This document shows positions 48,960 to 60,649 of a DNA stretch of 64,000 nucleotides, in pieces (the first letter of the stretch is position 1; each line of letters opens with the position of its first letter). This DNA is from Ailanthus altissimus (taxonomy: Eukaryota; Streptophyta; Magnoliopsida; Sapindales; Simaroubaceae). The notes below the pieces were generated by a model that saw nothing but the letters and a program-made list of their open reading frames with translations, made no database searches and was not told the DNA's origin. Location: NCBI GenBank assembly GCA_946807835.1, contig OX327695.1, positions 28,440,501-28,504,500 on the forward strand. The letters run 5' to 3'. The translations under genes and the position numbers were made by a program.

Positions 48960-49440
48960 TAACAATAAAAAAATAAACAAAATACATTAATATTAAAAAA
49001 ATTAATAATCAGAGAAATATTATTTATAGAAATAATTAATTTACACATACATAAAAATTATAATACATTATAATAATTAATTACTAACATATTAATCAAC
49101 ATATTATAATAAAATCAAACCAAACTTAATAATTAATTACTAACATATTAATATTAATCAACATTAATTATATATTAAAATCAAAATAATCATATATAAT
49201 TATAATTACATAAGGTACTCACAATAATAATAAAAAATGTTACAAACCAAAATTAATGAGTCATTTAAGCAAATTTTTTCATCTATTAGATCAATTCCTT
49301 CTAAATAGAATTTATGAAAATTTTCTTTTATTTAATTTAAATAAAATTACATTTATCTAAATTCTATTAATGTAATTTTATTAATATATTTAATTAATTT
49401 AAATTTAATTAATTTAAAAAAATAAATTCAAAAAAATTCG
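48960..49440. other. AT-rich spacer in the MULE
   Basis: Between the DUF1985 relic and the right subterminal GC-rich segment. Repeated ACATATTAAT-type phrases; no coding. Confidence 0.5.
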
Positions 49441-49624
49441 CGCCACGTGTCATCTTATACAGGCGCCACGTGGTGAATAGTGCGGCATCGCGAACGTCCG
49501 CGATGCTGCAAGCGATGCGCCTGTTAAACGCGCATCGTGGGGCCATCTCGGGCCTGAGATGGTGCTGAGATTGGCAACGGCAGCCGCCATCTGCATCGCG
49601 AATATCGACCCAAAATTCTCATTT

Positions 49625-50031
49625 TTTGCCCATTTTTAACGTTTCTTACACCATTCAAACCCATTTTTCACATAGAATTCAATAATTTCATCTATTTCTA
49701 ACTTCAAATATAAATTCTAACAATTTTATAAACAAATTTAAATTTTTCAAAAGTTAAACAAAACTCACCAAAATTCGGCCATTTCCTTTGTTTGAAGTGA
49801 GAAATATGTTGTATAAGCTCCGATCTATGCAATGATAACTTCAAAAATTTTGATCTAACAACTTTTGATAATTTTTGGTGATTTGGGTGATTTTCGGGTG
49901 AGAGTATCGTAAATATGATATATGGGCAAATGTGTCCAAAATGTAAATTTTTTATTAATAAAGTATATTTGATTTTAATTTGGTTAAAAAATAATAATAA
50001 TAATAAAAGAGATTATTTGTGAAATTTTCCC
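49625..50031 (-). repeat. MULE right terminal inverted repeat
   Basis: Inverted partner of 45894-46300; the outermost bases are GGGAAAATTTCACAAATAAT on the minus strand. Confidence 0.85.
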
Positions 50032-50159
50032 GACATCCACATATAAAATATTCATCATTATATTCAGAAAATTTAATTTTTTTTTAATGAATGAAATACG
50101 TTAAAAAAGAAGTAAGTGGTGGAATACTAATCGGTAAAACGGTTTACAGCATAATTATT

Positions 50160-50840
50160 TATTTGATACGTTTTAAGTTAATATAAATAAAAAAATTAAC
50201 ATAATTAATAAATTAATTAAATTTGTATTATATATTTATTAATCGTATTGAATACATATTTAAAGTGTATTATTCGATAATTCGTTTAAATCACGTTTAA
50301 TAAACGAATCATATTCATATCTATTCGTGTGTCTATTTATTTAAGTCATTTTTAATTAAACTATAAATTAAATAAAACTAAAATATATATAATTAAAAAT
50401 TAAAATCCTAATGTATCTAAACTTTAAACATTCTTTTTCTTCAATTATATTGGATGAATTTTTTTTAATTGTGTTAGAATAATTTTATTATTAAATATAT
50501 TAAATACTTTTTATATAAATTTAAATTTTATTAACTGTGACTTAAACGTAGTTTAAACAAATTGAATATTTTGTGTAAACGAATCGAAGTAAGTGTTATT
50601 ATTCATTTAAACGAATATAATCATAAATGAATTAAATCGTAGATAATCGTATAAACGAATTGAACTTAATCTATGTATTTAAACGAATCTAATCGTGTAA
50701 TTCGTTTATTAAACGAATCAAATTTGTATTTGAATATCTGATTCGTTTAATAAATAAATCGTAAACGAATATAATAAAATTTTATTAATACCTTATATTG
50801 ATACGACATGAATATAATTTTTTTACATGAATTGTCACCC
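50160..50840. repeat. Dispersed repeat rich in AAACGAAT / ATTCGTTT
   Basis: At least eight AAACGAAT or ATTCGTTT motifs between 50285 and 50765, including the facing pair at 50700-50718, ending in GATACGACATGAATATAATT and GAATTGTCACCCTTA. Similar phrases (GACACGAATTGCCACCCCTA) mark a known but poorly classified plant repeat. Confidence 0.45.
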
Positions 50841-52727
50841 TTAATCTATATAAATAAGTACCGAACAAATTTAATTTCCTTTCAATTTGGTTAAATTTAA
50901 TTTAATATATTTTTTCTAATTTTAAACCGAATAAAATAAAATTCAAATTGATTAATTTTAAATAAATGAAATTGATTAAGAACTCACTTCTAAATTAAAC
51001 TGAATCAAAACGATTAAAAATCAATCGGTTCATTTTTTTTTCATCTCCTATATATTAAATTATTTAATTTATTAAACAAACATACACACAAACATCAGCA
51101 GCTTAATTCGACAAAAACTTTATATTGAAGGGTATCTAAATCATAATTTATTAGATTTCAAAATTTGTGTATTTATATATATAATCATAATGAAAAATAA
51201 ACAAAAAAGTATTTAAAAGCCTAAAGTCTACGCAGTTGATAGGATTAAAGTACATGATTAGCTTTTGTTTAATAAGTTTTAGTTTTATAGTAATTAGGGA
51301 AATTATTTATTTCATCCTTACTTTTTTTTTAATTTATCTATAAAATTCATAATTTTTTTAAATACTTAATTACGTCATTTTAAAATGAAATTCATTACTT
51401 TTTAGAAACGAAAACAGTAGCAAAAAGGACGTAATTTATTTTCAAAATATTAAAGACCTAATAGAGCTTTTCTTTACACGTGCTAGCTAAAAGATCGAAT
51501 TCTTTTCAACAACACTTATTAACTTAAAAGGAGATACGTTTCGTCTTATAATTAATTAATTGAATTTTCAGAACCCTTCTCGTATTTTAATTTTTTTTTT
51601 AAATTAAGTTTAATATATATATCCATTTTTAATATAGGAGAGAGAGTATTTGAATTTAAAACCTCAATTTCAAATTTTTTTTTTTTTAAAGTGAATTGCA
51701 AGCTCTTTAAAATATCGGGCTATTACAGCAAGTACTTTTTATTTTTTAAGAAAAAAAAAAAAAGAAATTTCCGTTATCTAATTTATCTTCTCTATAATTT
51801 CGGCTTGTTATTTCTAATCCGTGACCCTAAGATTGTATTAACTTTTTTGTATCTAGATAAAGCATATAGGAATTATAAGGTTTGGACTTTGGAATATCTC
51901 TTTAATTTTTTTCAAAATCTATACAATTTATTTGTATTTATACTCTTAAAAAAATTATCTTGCATCAAAGCCATTGAATTAATTAATTAAACTCCAGATG
52001 CAATTACTTCATCAATTAATCTAGCTCCCCGTGCTTGAAATTAATTTGTCAAAATAATTGCTTTCACTTTTACTTCACAGCTTCTAAGGATAATCGAATA
52101 GTTATGTAAAGATGTCAAAGACAAAAATTAATCTTGTATTCTATATACCAAATAAACAAATTTTTATAATTCTGCCTTTTCAATTTTTAAATTTAATATT
52201 AAAATTTTCATATAATTAAATTTTAACTCAATATAATTTTTAATTTTAATATCCGACCTCTCTTTACCTAAAATTTTGATTTTGCCTTTGATGATATGAT
52301 TTCTCTTTAACCTCATGAACATCAAATAATGAACACCATGAATGACAATAAAAAAAATAACTTCCCTATCAAGAAAAAAAAACAACATATTTTTTTGAAA
52401 GGACAATTTTTCATTTTCAATAGCACCAAAATCATATCCATAATAATAATACAAAATTTAAAAAAATTAAGCTATGTGATTAGGATTATTCAACATGATA
52501 GATTTTCTTGCTATACATTGATAAGATTCTGCCAGCTTTTTACAAAAATGAGGGAAGACACATTAATGTTATGAACCTACCACCACATTTATAACTAACA
52601 ACTAGAAAGCTTTGCTGAGTCAATAAATAATCGCCATCATCTGATAATTTCTCATATGCTTGAATCCGGATTGTAATCAATTTTGCTTCTGTTGCATGCT
52701 AGCTGTTCATAAAATTAAATTCTCACT
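50841..52727. other. Intergenic and upstream flank of the GDSL gene
   Basis: AT-rich. It contains a CGGTTCATTT / AAACTGAATC-type repeat at 50840-51050. No gene recognised; ORFs at 51691-51990 and 52164-52574 are low-complexity. Confidence 0.45.
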
Positions 52728-55700
52728 ATGAAGTTTCCATCTCAAAACTCCACTCAATCTTCTTCTGCTTCTTCTTCTTCAACTTTGATTCCGACTTTGC
52801 TCATAGTAATTATATATTTCAACAACCATGCAACAGCAGCCATCCTGCCGAATAACGAAAAGGTGCCGGCCATTTTCGTGTTCGGCGATTCCATAGTCGA
52901 TCCCGGCAACAACAACGATATCTCCACAATAGTGAAGTGCAATTTTTCGCCATATGGGAGAGATTTTATGGGAGGAAAGCCAACGGGGAGATTTTGCAAT
53001 GGCAAAATTCCCTCGGACTTTTCAGGTATATATATAACAGCAACAAAACCCTAATCTGTAAATGCAAAAATCTTCGTTGAATTTGCAAGTAAATAAGTAT
53101 CATAAATGCACCCTTTTGATTATTATGTATGAGAGTCTCTTGAGAATTATTCTCTATTAATTAGATAATTCTCATTAACGATGTAAATTATCGGTCCAAA
53201 CTTTTATGAAATGGTTTAAATATTACATATGCATGGGCATGGCATGGGCATTTTCTCATAACCTAAAGTTGTTCCTATACCAAAAGAATTACCCTAAACT
53301 CACAAATAATACCATTTCAGCTCAAGCATTTGGGATTAAGGAGCTCTTGCCAGCATATCTTGATCCAAATCTGCAAACTCAGGACCTCGTTACCGGCGTA
53401 AGTTTTGCCTCCGGTGGAGCTGGATATGACCCTCTTACAGCTAAAATAGTGGTACCTATAACTCTCTAGTCTCTCATTCATCAGCTTAATGGGTTTTTTT
53501 TTTCTAATTTTTGCTTTTAAGTTACTTTATTGTCATTTATTCTAACAACTGATCTTAATTTGTTTGATGATTCAAGTCTGTGCTATCGTTATCGGATCAA
53601 TTGGACTTGTTCAAGAAATCAATAGAGAGGATAAAGGCAACTGTGGGAGAAGAAGGAACTGCAAATATATTATCAAAGGGCATCTTCTTAGTGTGCTCAG
53701 GAAGTGATGATATTGCAAATACTTATTTTTCAACTCCACTTAGGAGAACCCATTATGATATCAATTCTTATACAGACTTAACAGCCACTTCAGCTTCAAG
53801 TTTCTTGCAGGTATGCCTCACTTTCCCAGGAAAGTGATAGAAAGTTTTATATACAGGAGCTGCATACATGTCAAGCTTTGATCGAATATGGATGATATGA
53901 AAAGCACTTTTCTGCAGAAATCTAGAAGTAGCTCATTATTTTGGGTTATAATTGAAAATAAAAAAATCAGCTTTTATAATTTCACATTTTAAATTACAAC
54001 CCACAAATGCTTTTTTCAAGCATAACTTAATTTTTTTTAAAAAAACCAAATATATGTCGATTATACATCAAATAGATAAACTTAGTTTTCTTGTTTTAAT
54101 GTGGGGAGGTTTAAAAAAAAAATAGTTACCGCAACAAAAATTAATATTTAAAATAATAATGCCAAATTTACAAAATTATGATATATATATATATATATAT
54201 ACATATATATATTTTGTATCTTATAACTATAATATGACATTTAATGTGTCAATTACGACACATAACTAATACATGAATGATAATATAAAATGGTCAATAA
54301 TTATCTAAGATATAATAATAAATAAATTTTATTACATTCAATTAAAATATAAAATTTTATCTTAATTTTATTGATATAATATTATTTATTTATTTATTTT
54401 ACCTAAATAATTTTTTTATTCTCATATTTAGTTCACATAGCGTCGCCTGTTCACCACCTACTACTCTTGAAACTATGCAACTTCGTCCCAGGTATTAGGA
54501 GTCTCAAAGAGAACCAACTCGATGGACTTTGATGCATTGTTCAAAAGCTTTGCAAGCATTTAATGGATTTGTGCAGATATATATAGATAGAATGTTGTTT
54601 CTAAACAATAAATTCTTAAGAGGCAAGAAACATTAGAAAAAGGAACTATATCAATTACCCTCCTAAATTCATTAACAAAAAATCTTATAATATTTAATAA
54701 TATCTAAAATATACTCTATCGTTATAATTGTAATAATATAAATTAATTTTAAAAAAGCATAACAATCTTTTTATTTAAAAAGTCAACACAATAAAGTATC
54801 TAACAATAATAATACATTGTGTAAACTAGTAAAATTAACAAGGTATAACATAGTTTCAAATAGTTAAATAGTAAATTTACATTGTGTTGTAATTAATAAT
54901 TTTTTTTGTTTATTAGATTAATATGATAATTGATATTAAATATTTATATTTTAATAAAAATATTAATATTAATATTAAATAATAATTTATAATATAATAT
55001 AATCTATTGTTATTCTTATTATTTGATAGTACAAACATATTAATTTTACTGTTTATACAGTGTATTTTTCTATTGTTTAATATTGTACCAATGTAATTGT
55101 TAACTTTTTAAATAAAAATACTTTTATATCTTTACAAAATTAATTTATATTATTACAATTATAATGACAATAGACTTTTTAGATATTATAAAATACTACC
55201 ATAGGAGTTAGTAAGAAATGACATTTACCTTAGAAAAATGAAGATGAAGAAAATTATTAATGCAGTGACAATGAAATTCAAATATAGATTCAAGCAGTTG
55301 GGAGTTGATCAAAATATATGGTTATGATTAAGACTTGTCTTACCTAGATGTGTTATGATGATTTGATGTGTAATTGTGGAGTAAACGACATCGTTGCAGG
55401 AACTGCATGATGTAGGAGCAAGAAGAATTGGGGTATTTAGTCTACCTCCAATTGGGTGTGTGCCATCACAAAGAACACTCCAAGGAGGCATAGCAAGAGG
55501 CTGTTCAGATTCTGCAAATCAAGCAGCTCAAATCTTCAACTCCAAGATCCAAGCTTCAATTGATTCTTTGAGTCAAAAGTACCCAGATTCCAAATTTATC
55601 TACCTCGATGTTTACTCACCGTTGCTTGCTCTTATTCAAAACCCTACTCAATATGGTAATTAAAATTATAATTTTTTTTAAACGCGGTTAAAAAAGTATT

Positions 55701-56261
55701 TTAAATAGTTAAAATTATTTTAAATTACACTTAAAAATATTTTTTTTATAAATAATTAAAATCGTTTTTATTTGAAAGTACTTATTATCAGAACGCATTT
55801 CAGCGTTATTTTAAATTACACATAAATAAATATATAAATAAAAAAAAGATAAAATATACAATTATGAGCGTGGAATTATATTGACATCCAAAGGATCTCG
55901 ACTGTCTGGGCACCATAAAAATTTTAGTCCTCTAGAATAAATACTTCATACTTTTGCCCTCGCAAGTTTTCAACCTTGTCATTTGGATCCTCTAGAACAC
56001 AAACTATTGACCCTTTCAATTTTTCAAGTCTTACATTTTGCGCACCATGTGTTCATGGGTTCAGGTTTTGAAGTGGCAAATAAAGGATGCTGTGGCACAG
56101 GAAACATAGAGGTTAGCGTTTTGTGTAATCGTTTAGATGATGGACATACTTGTAAAGATGCCTCCAAATACTTATTTTGGGACAGTTACCATCCCACCGA
56201 GGCGGCTTACAAGATCCTTACCACTGAAGTTCTGGACAAGTACATGGACAAATTTTTCTAA
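52728..56261 (+). CDS. GDSL esterase/lipase (EXL-like, secreted)
   Basis: GDSL hydrolases cleave ester bonds of lipids or cell-wall acyl groups; the natural substrate here is unknown. Five exons, 52728-53025, 53321-53451, 53577-53810, 55400-55655 and 56065-56261, join in frame to 371 residues. After a Ser-rich N-tail, residues 20-32 are hydrophobic (signal peptide or anchor, so probably secreted). Block I is [14 protein letters not shown] with catalytic Ser55. Block II is [13 protein letters not shown]. Block III is [10 protein letters not shown] (185-194), with Asp where the general family has Asn, as in many plant members of this subgroup. The C-terminal block FWDSYHPTE supplies Asp346 and His349. 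[20 protein letters not shown] and KGCCGTG are also conserved. Intron 3 is 1.6 kb. Convergent with the F-box gene. Confidence 0.95.
54181..54211. repeat. (TA)n microsatellite in GDSL intron 3
   Basis: Alternating AT tract with one interruption (ACATATATAT), within intron 3 of the GDSL gene. Confidence 0.85.
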
Positions 56262-56816
56262 TAGTACCCTCTGATCATCCTCTTTGAAACAGCAAAATAA
56301 AAATTAAAATAGAATTGTTCTAATGTAATCAGTACTTCTGGTGACTACCAGTGAATCAGGTTTACTTTCTACCGTTGAATCGTAAATGGTATTTCATCCC
56401 AAGTTTCAGTTCTAATTTCTGACTACAACTCAATTTCCATCAACTACACACTCTTATATCAGGTCAATCTGATATCAAAGCACGTAAAACAAAAAAGAAA
56501 GGCTATGGAATTATCAGAGCTGATGTAGTTATCTGTCCCACTTGACACTTGAGAAGAAAACCAACCAGCCATTCTTTCAAACTTATATAGAAAATATACA
56601 GATAACCAGTTTTGAAATACATTATTCCTGCAACCATTACCTAAATCAATCAAACTCCTAATGCAAATCTGGAGTTCCTTATGACCTAGCACTCCTAGAA
56701 TTGCTACAAAATTGCATATGCTCCCTATTCTAACTACAGCCAAACTATAAGCAAACAAACTATACACATGGAGGAAGAGGAGGACAAGGCAATGAGATAG
56801 TTGCCACGGGAAGAAA
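56262..56816. other. Shared 3' region of two convergent genes
   Basis: Contains an AATAAA-like signal for the GDSL gene near 56295-56300 and the presumed 3' UTR of the minus-strand F-box gene. A 170-codon minus-strand frame here (56459-56971) overlaps the F-box last exon in the wrong frame and is not a gene. Confidence 0.6.
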
Positions 56817-58678
56817 TCAACGAAGTTTATTCTGAGCGACAGCCTGGCATAACTCATCCTCATAGAATAGAACTCGATTAGAAGCCAAAGATTTGCAGAG
56901 GGGCTTTGGCAGAACAGATGGTACCATACACCTTGAAGGGAATGCTGAATCTTGGAAAAGAACGGCAGCAATTTGACGCATCTCAGTGATTTTCATACGA
57001 GAAGGTGGCCGGGGACCGTGCCTCGGTGCTTTTGGGGTATGTGGACTAGGCCTAAAAACACCTTTTCCTTCACCCTTGCTGCAAAACAGGGAAAAATAAA
57101 AAGAATGTAAAGAAACTAGATGAGCATCTAAAATATTTTGAAACAATGAGTAAAATAATAGTTCTAGATGCCTACCTCACAAAAGGCCAGTGCTCAGTTG
57201 GCCGTGGTGTCATAGTTATTAACATCTCCTGCCGAGAGCGATCTGGTGTTGTGTAATTAAAGTACAATTGCCTCGCAAGCACAACCTGTCATCAACAAGC
57301 ATAGAAGGTTCATCCATCTTCAACCAGATGTACATCATACAACCACTTAGAGAGAGGGGAGAGAGAGAGTAACTTACAGCTCTTCGAACCCTTCGAGAAA
57401 CATGAAAGACTGCCCTCAGCTGGTCATGATGCAAGTGACATAATATTTTAACCTCAAGCATCAAAGAACAAACAGAAGTCAGTCTCAATGATGAAAGATT
57501 CATTTTGAAAGAATAATCAGCAAACAACATTAATTGACAATAAAACACATGAGCATAATATGTTTAAACTTGTGGTTTTATTTAGTTCCTAGGCCAAAAT
57601 ATTTTCATAACATTCATTCTCTCTTTGGATTGGGCGTGTATATTCCTAAACCTGCAACTTGCATCATCCACTTTACTATGCAGTACAATCTGCAGATAGT
57701 TGCCTCAAGAATTTATTCAAAAAAAAAATTCTTCAAACAGACATACTTCTGCCTCTCAATACTGAAAATTGGTCCAGATAAACAAGCAAATATCACTACA
57801 AGATATGACTTCCCTATTAAGTATGAAGCATGCACAATTGTCTCCACAATATGCTATCCACATACAAAAATAGACAAATTAAACTTTATATAGCATATGG
57901 CATACACCAAAATCTCCAGCATACACTGATACCAAATGCCATTGGATTCCAGTGATTAAATATTAGGAAACTTTTTTCTGTACAAGTTTACAGACATGTA
58001 AATCATGTAAATCAATGAAAAAAGAAGACGACAAAGAATAATCATAGCTATACAATTAGAGTTCTAATTTGAAATCAAATAAATAATAATAGACAAATTT
58101 TGCACACCATTGACTAGCAGAAATTATCCACTTAAAGGACAGTAATTTCATTGCAGGATCAGTAGCACCTGAGTTACAATCCCAAAAATTTTCAAAACAT
58201 AGATTCAGAAACATAGTCATGTTGCCACAATCATATAATACCTAAACAATACCTTCTAAGATAAAACACAATCAATCAAACAACTTAACAGAAAAACCAA
58301 TAAAGACAATACCAGCAAATCCATAGGAAGAGCCTCAAGCCTTGACTCTGATTCAGAGTCTTCCTCTTTCGGTGTCTTAGGTGTCTTTACCAAATAACTC
58401 TGCTTAGGCAAGTTCACAGGAGATAGCAATAGCGGAGTTTTGTCAATAGGGTCATTGTTTTCAATCAAAACACCATCCTCCTCCCCCTTCTTTGCATCCA
58501 ACACAGCAACTCTCTTCTTCCCCAGATCGGTACAGGGCTTGGCAGCAGCAGAGATCTTATTGTACCGAAGCTGCTGAGCAAGAGCACCCGGTTTCAGATA
58601 CTTACTGCTCGATTTCCGCAATCGCCTCTTTTGTTTCGGCGTTTTCATCTTCCCCTCTTTTGGAGATACTTTTCCCAT
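56817..58678 (-). CDS. F-box protein, FBS4 (At4g35930)-like
   Basis: F-box proteins select targets for SCF ubiquitin ligases. Exons 58678-58313, 57452-57378, 57285-57176 and 57078-56817 give 270 residues with GT-AG introns. The N-terminus is basic (KMKTPKQKRRLRKSSSKYLK), followed by a phospho-rich stretch VKTPKTPKEEDSESES. The F-box spans about 115-160: LEALPMDLLVKILCHLHHDQ, then LRAVFHVSRRVRRAVV. The conserved C-terminus includes TPKAPRHGPRPPSR, EMRQIAAVLFQDSAFPSRC, and ends RVLFYEDELCQAVAQNKLR. This layout matches Arabidopsis At4g35930, which I recall as FBS4 of the F-box stress-induced family; substrates are unknown to me. The 5' leader probably contains an intron between about 58700 and 59060. 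Confidence 0.93.
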
Positions 58679-58970
58679 AATCTTGCTATTATATTGTCCC
58701 CTTTTCTAAAAGCTTATTCAATCAAACAGTCACAAAATTGAAACCTAAAACAAGCAATTTCAGAATATAGTTTTAATACACAGATCAAACACTAAAACCT
58801 TCAAAATAAATCACAATAAATCGATTAGAGTTACATGCAATTCACAACAAAATAATAAATCAAAAAAAAGGAAAAAAAAACTTACATTAACACAAAATCA
58901 GAAATCTAGTCAACGATCTTCAATTGAATCCTCTACAAACAGAAACACGAATAAAAAACCTTCCAAAAAT

Positions 58971-58980
58971 GAAACCCTAA
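58971..58980. promoter_or_regulatory. Telo-box AAACCCTAA upstream of F-box gene
   Basis: AAACCCTAA on the plus strand, about 295 bp upstream of the start codon; a CTAGGGTTT lies near 59142. Regulatory effect is inference. Confidence 0.4.
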
Positions 58981-59299
58981 ATTAAGTTTGAAAAGAAAAA
59001 AAATTCAATTAAATCACAAACCTCATATATAACAGAACTTCGAATTGAAAATAATCGTTAAAAAAATTGAGTTACCAATTGCAGAGAGAGAAAGTTGTTT
59101 CTAGAGAGAGAAAATGGAAGAGAAGAAATGGAACCCGAGCCGCTAGGGTTTGGTCTGTATTCGAATTTCTTTTTTTTGAGTGCCCGCCAAAATCTTCAAC
59201 AACAGTTGCCCAAAAAACAAAAACCGTAGAAAGCGAGATGAATATTAATCCGGTAATTAAGTGCACGTGGCATTCTTTTATTGGGTTATGTTAGAGGTG

Positions 59300-60130
59300 G
59301 GACCAATCTTGTCTTTATTGCTTGGGTAACTGGGCCTATCGGACGGCGGAGATTCCGTGGTTTAGATTTTTAGATTAGATTAAACTGTGGCGGTTTTAAT
59401 ACTTTTTTATTTAATTTGAAAAATGAGAATCTTTTAGAGGGAAATCGAAATATTTGTGAAATGACTTTGTTACCCCTAATATTCCATCACTAGGATAGTA
59501 TTAGCCGTTGGATGAACATTTCCTTATTTTTTGTGTGGGAATCCCTCGAGGAATCCAATGAGAATATATAAGTTTTTTTCAACGAGCAGTACGAAAAGGG
59601 TAGTTTAGGAATATAAATTATTCCCACGAAAATTAAGGCGGGACCTCCTCAGGCGGGACACATGAGTAGCAATGAATTATTGAAAGGTCAATTAAACGCC
59701 TCCCACGCCCAATTAATTACACGTGAGTCCCGCTCTTTTGGTAGTTAATGAGGAGGGTATTTCCGTCCCCGTAAGTTTTTGCGTAAGATTCGGATGCAAA
59801 ATGGTCCACGTCAGCTTTTGTACGATTGACTCGAGTTTATAAAAGCGGTCCATTTTACTTTAACTCGAGTTTATAAAGCGGTCAAAGTCTTAAAAGTGAA
59901 TTGAGCTTTATAGTCAACCAACTTAAGGACCCGGCCCATCACGGAGAAAGTGCATTAAGTAATTTCTGAATTTTATTATAAACAATTTAAAACGGATAAT
60001 GACAGATTTATCTTAATAGTTTTGCTCAAAATACAAGTTTATCTAATTAAATTTAAAATATTTAATTTTATTCGTATTTATTAATTTTTATCATTACTTT
60101 TAATAGTAAAAAAGTAATTTAACTATAAAA
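59300..60130. other. Intergenic with GC-richer patch and a short duplication
   Basis: 59500-59950 is less AT-rich. An ACTCGAGTTTATAAA ... GCGGTC segment occurs twice, at 59829-59850 and 59863-59883. No coding sequence recognised. Confidence 0.5.
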
Positions 60131-60135
60131 ATACA

Positions 60136-60646
60136 TTAAACTTTGAACACGTAGCACAATTTTATTTATTCACTATTTTTAAATACGTGACGTAATTTTA
60201 TTTATTTATTTAATTTAATATAATCGTACAATTAGTTTGTATTTTTAACAAATACTCTTAAAAATATAATAAAATAAATAATAATTGACAAATAATCTGC
60301 TACTATCATCGAAAAATAACAACTGCCCTACTCTTTTTAATTATTTATTTTAATGTAATTTAATTTATTATTAAAAATATGAAGTAATTATATGATGACA
60401 CATGTTAATTATAATTTATTATATTAAGACACGTGCTATTTTATTAAAAATATTTGTTTATTTAAAAATATATTAAAATATAAACCAATTACATAATGAT
60501 ACGTGTTATTACTAATATATCATATTATGACACGTGTCATTCTATTAAAAAAATAATTATATTAAATAAAATAAATTAATAAGATTGTACCACGTATTTA
60601 AAAGCGGTGAATAAATAAGGTTTTGCTATATGTCCAAAGTTAAAAG
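60136..60646. repeat. Foldback element (MITE-like), ~510 bp
   Basis: The ends are imperfect inverted repeats of about 70 bp. Left: TTAAACTTTGAACACGTAGC ... TTTATTTATTCACTATTTTT, then AAATACGTGACG. Right, reverse-complemented: TTAACTTTGGACATATAGCA ... CTTATTTATTCACCGCTTTT, then AAATACGTGGTAC. The interior has several ACACGTG-like motifs. No coding. Confidence 0.75.
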
Positions 60647-60649
60647 GCA

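Larger units (their letters stand above)
45894..50031 (+). mobile_element. Mutator-like element (MULE) with DUF1985 gene, internally deleted
   Basis: The ends are GGGAAAAGTTGGCAAATAAT (plus strand, 45894) and, reverse-complemented from 50031, GGGAAAATTTCACAAATAAT. The inverted similarity continues for about 400 bp (shared GACACATTT or GAACACATTT, AAATTTAAATTT and ATTTATATTTGAAGTTA blocks). Flanks AACATCCAC (45885-45893) and GACATCCAC (50032-50040) form the 9-bp target duplication expected of MULEs, with one mismatch. It contains a transposase 5' half on plus, a convergent DUF1985-type gene on minus, and GC-rich palindromic subterminal regions at both ends. MULEs that carry Ulp1/DUF1985 genes are known in plants (Kaonashi type). 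Confidence 0.92.

Noticed and set aside
52754..53005. 83-codon minus-strand ORF
   Set aside because: Antisense shadow of GDSL exon 1.
56459..56971. 170-codon minus-strand ORF
   Set aside because: It overlaps the F-box last exon in another frame and continues into its 3' UTR.
57534..57893. 119-codon plus-strand ORF
   Set aside because: It lies in intron 1 of the F-box gene on the opposite strand and has no recognisable domain.
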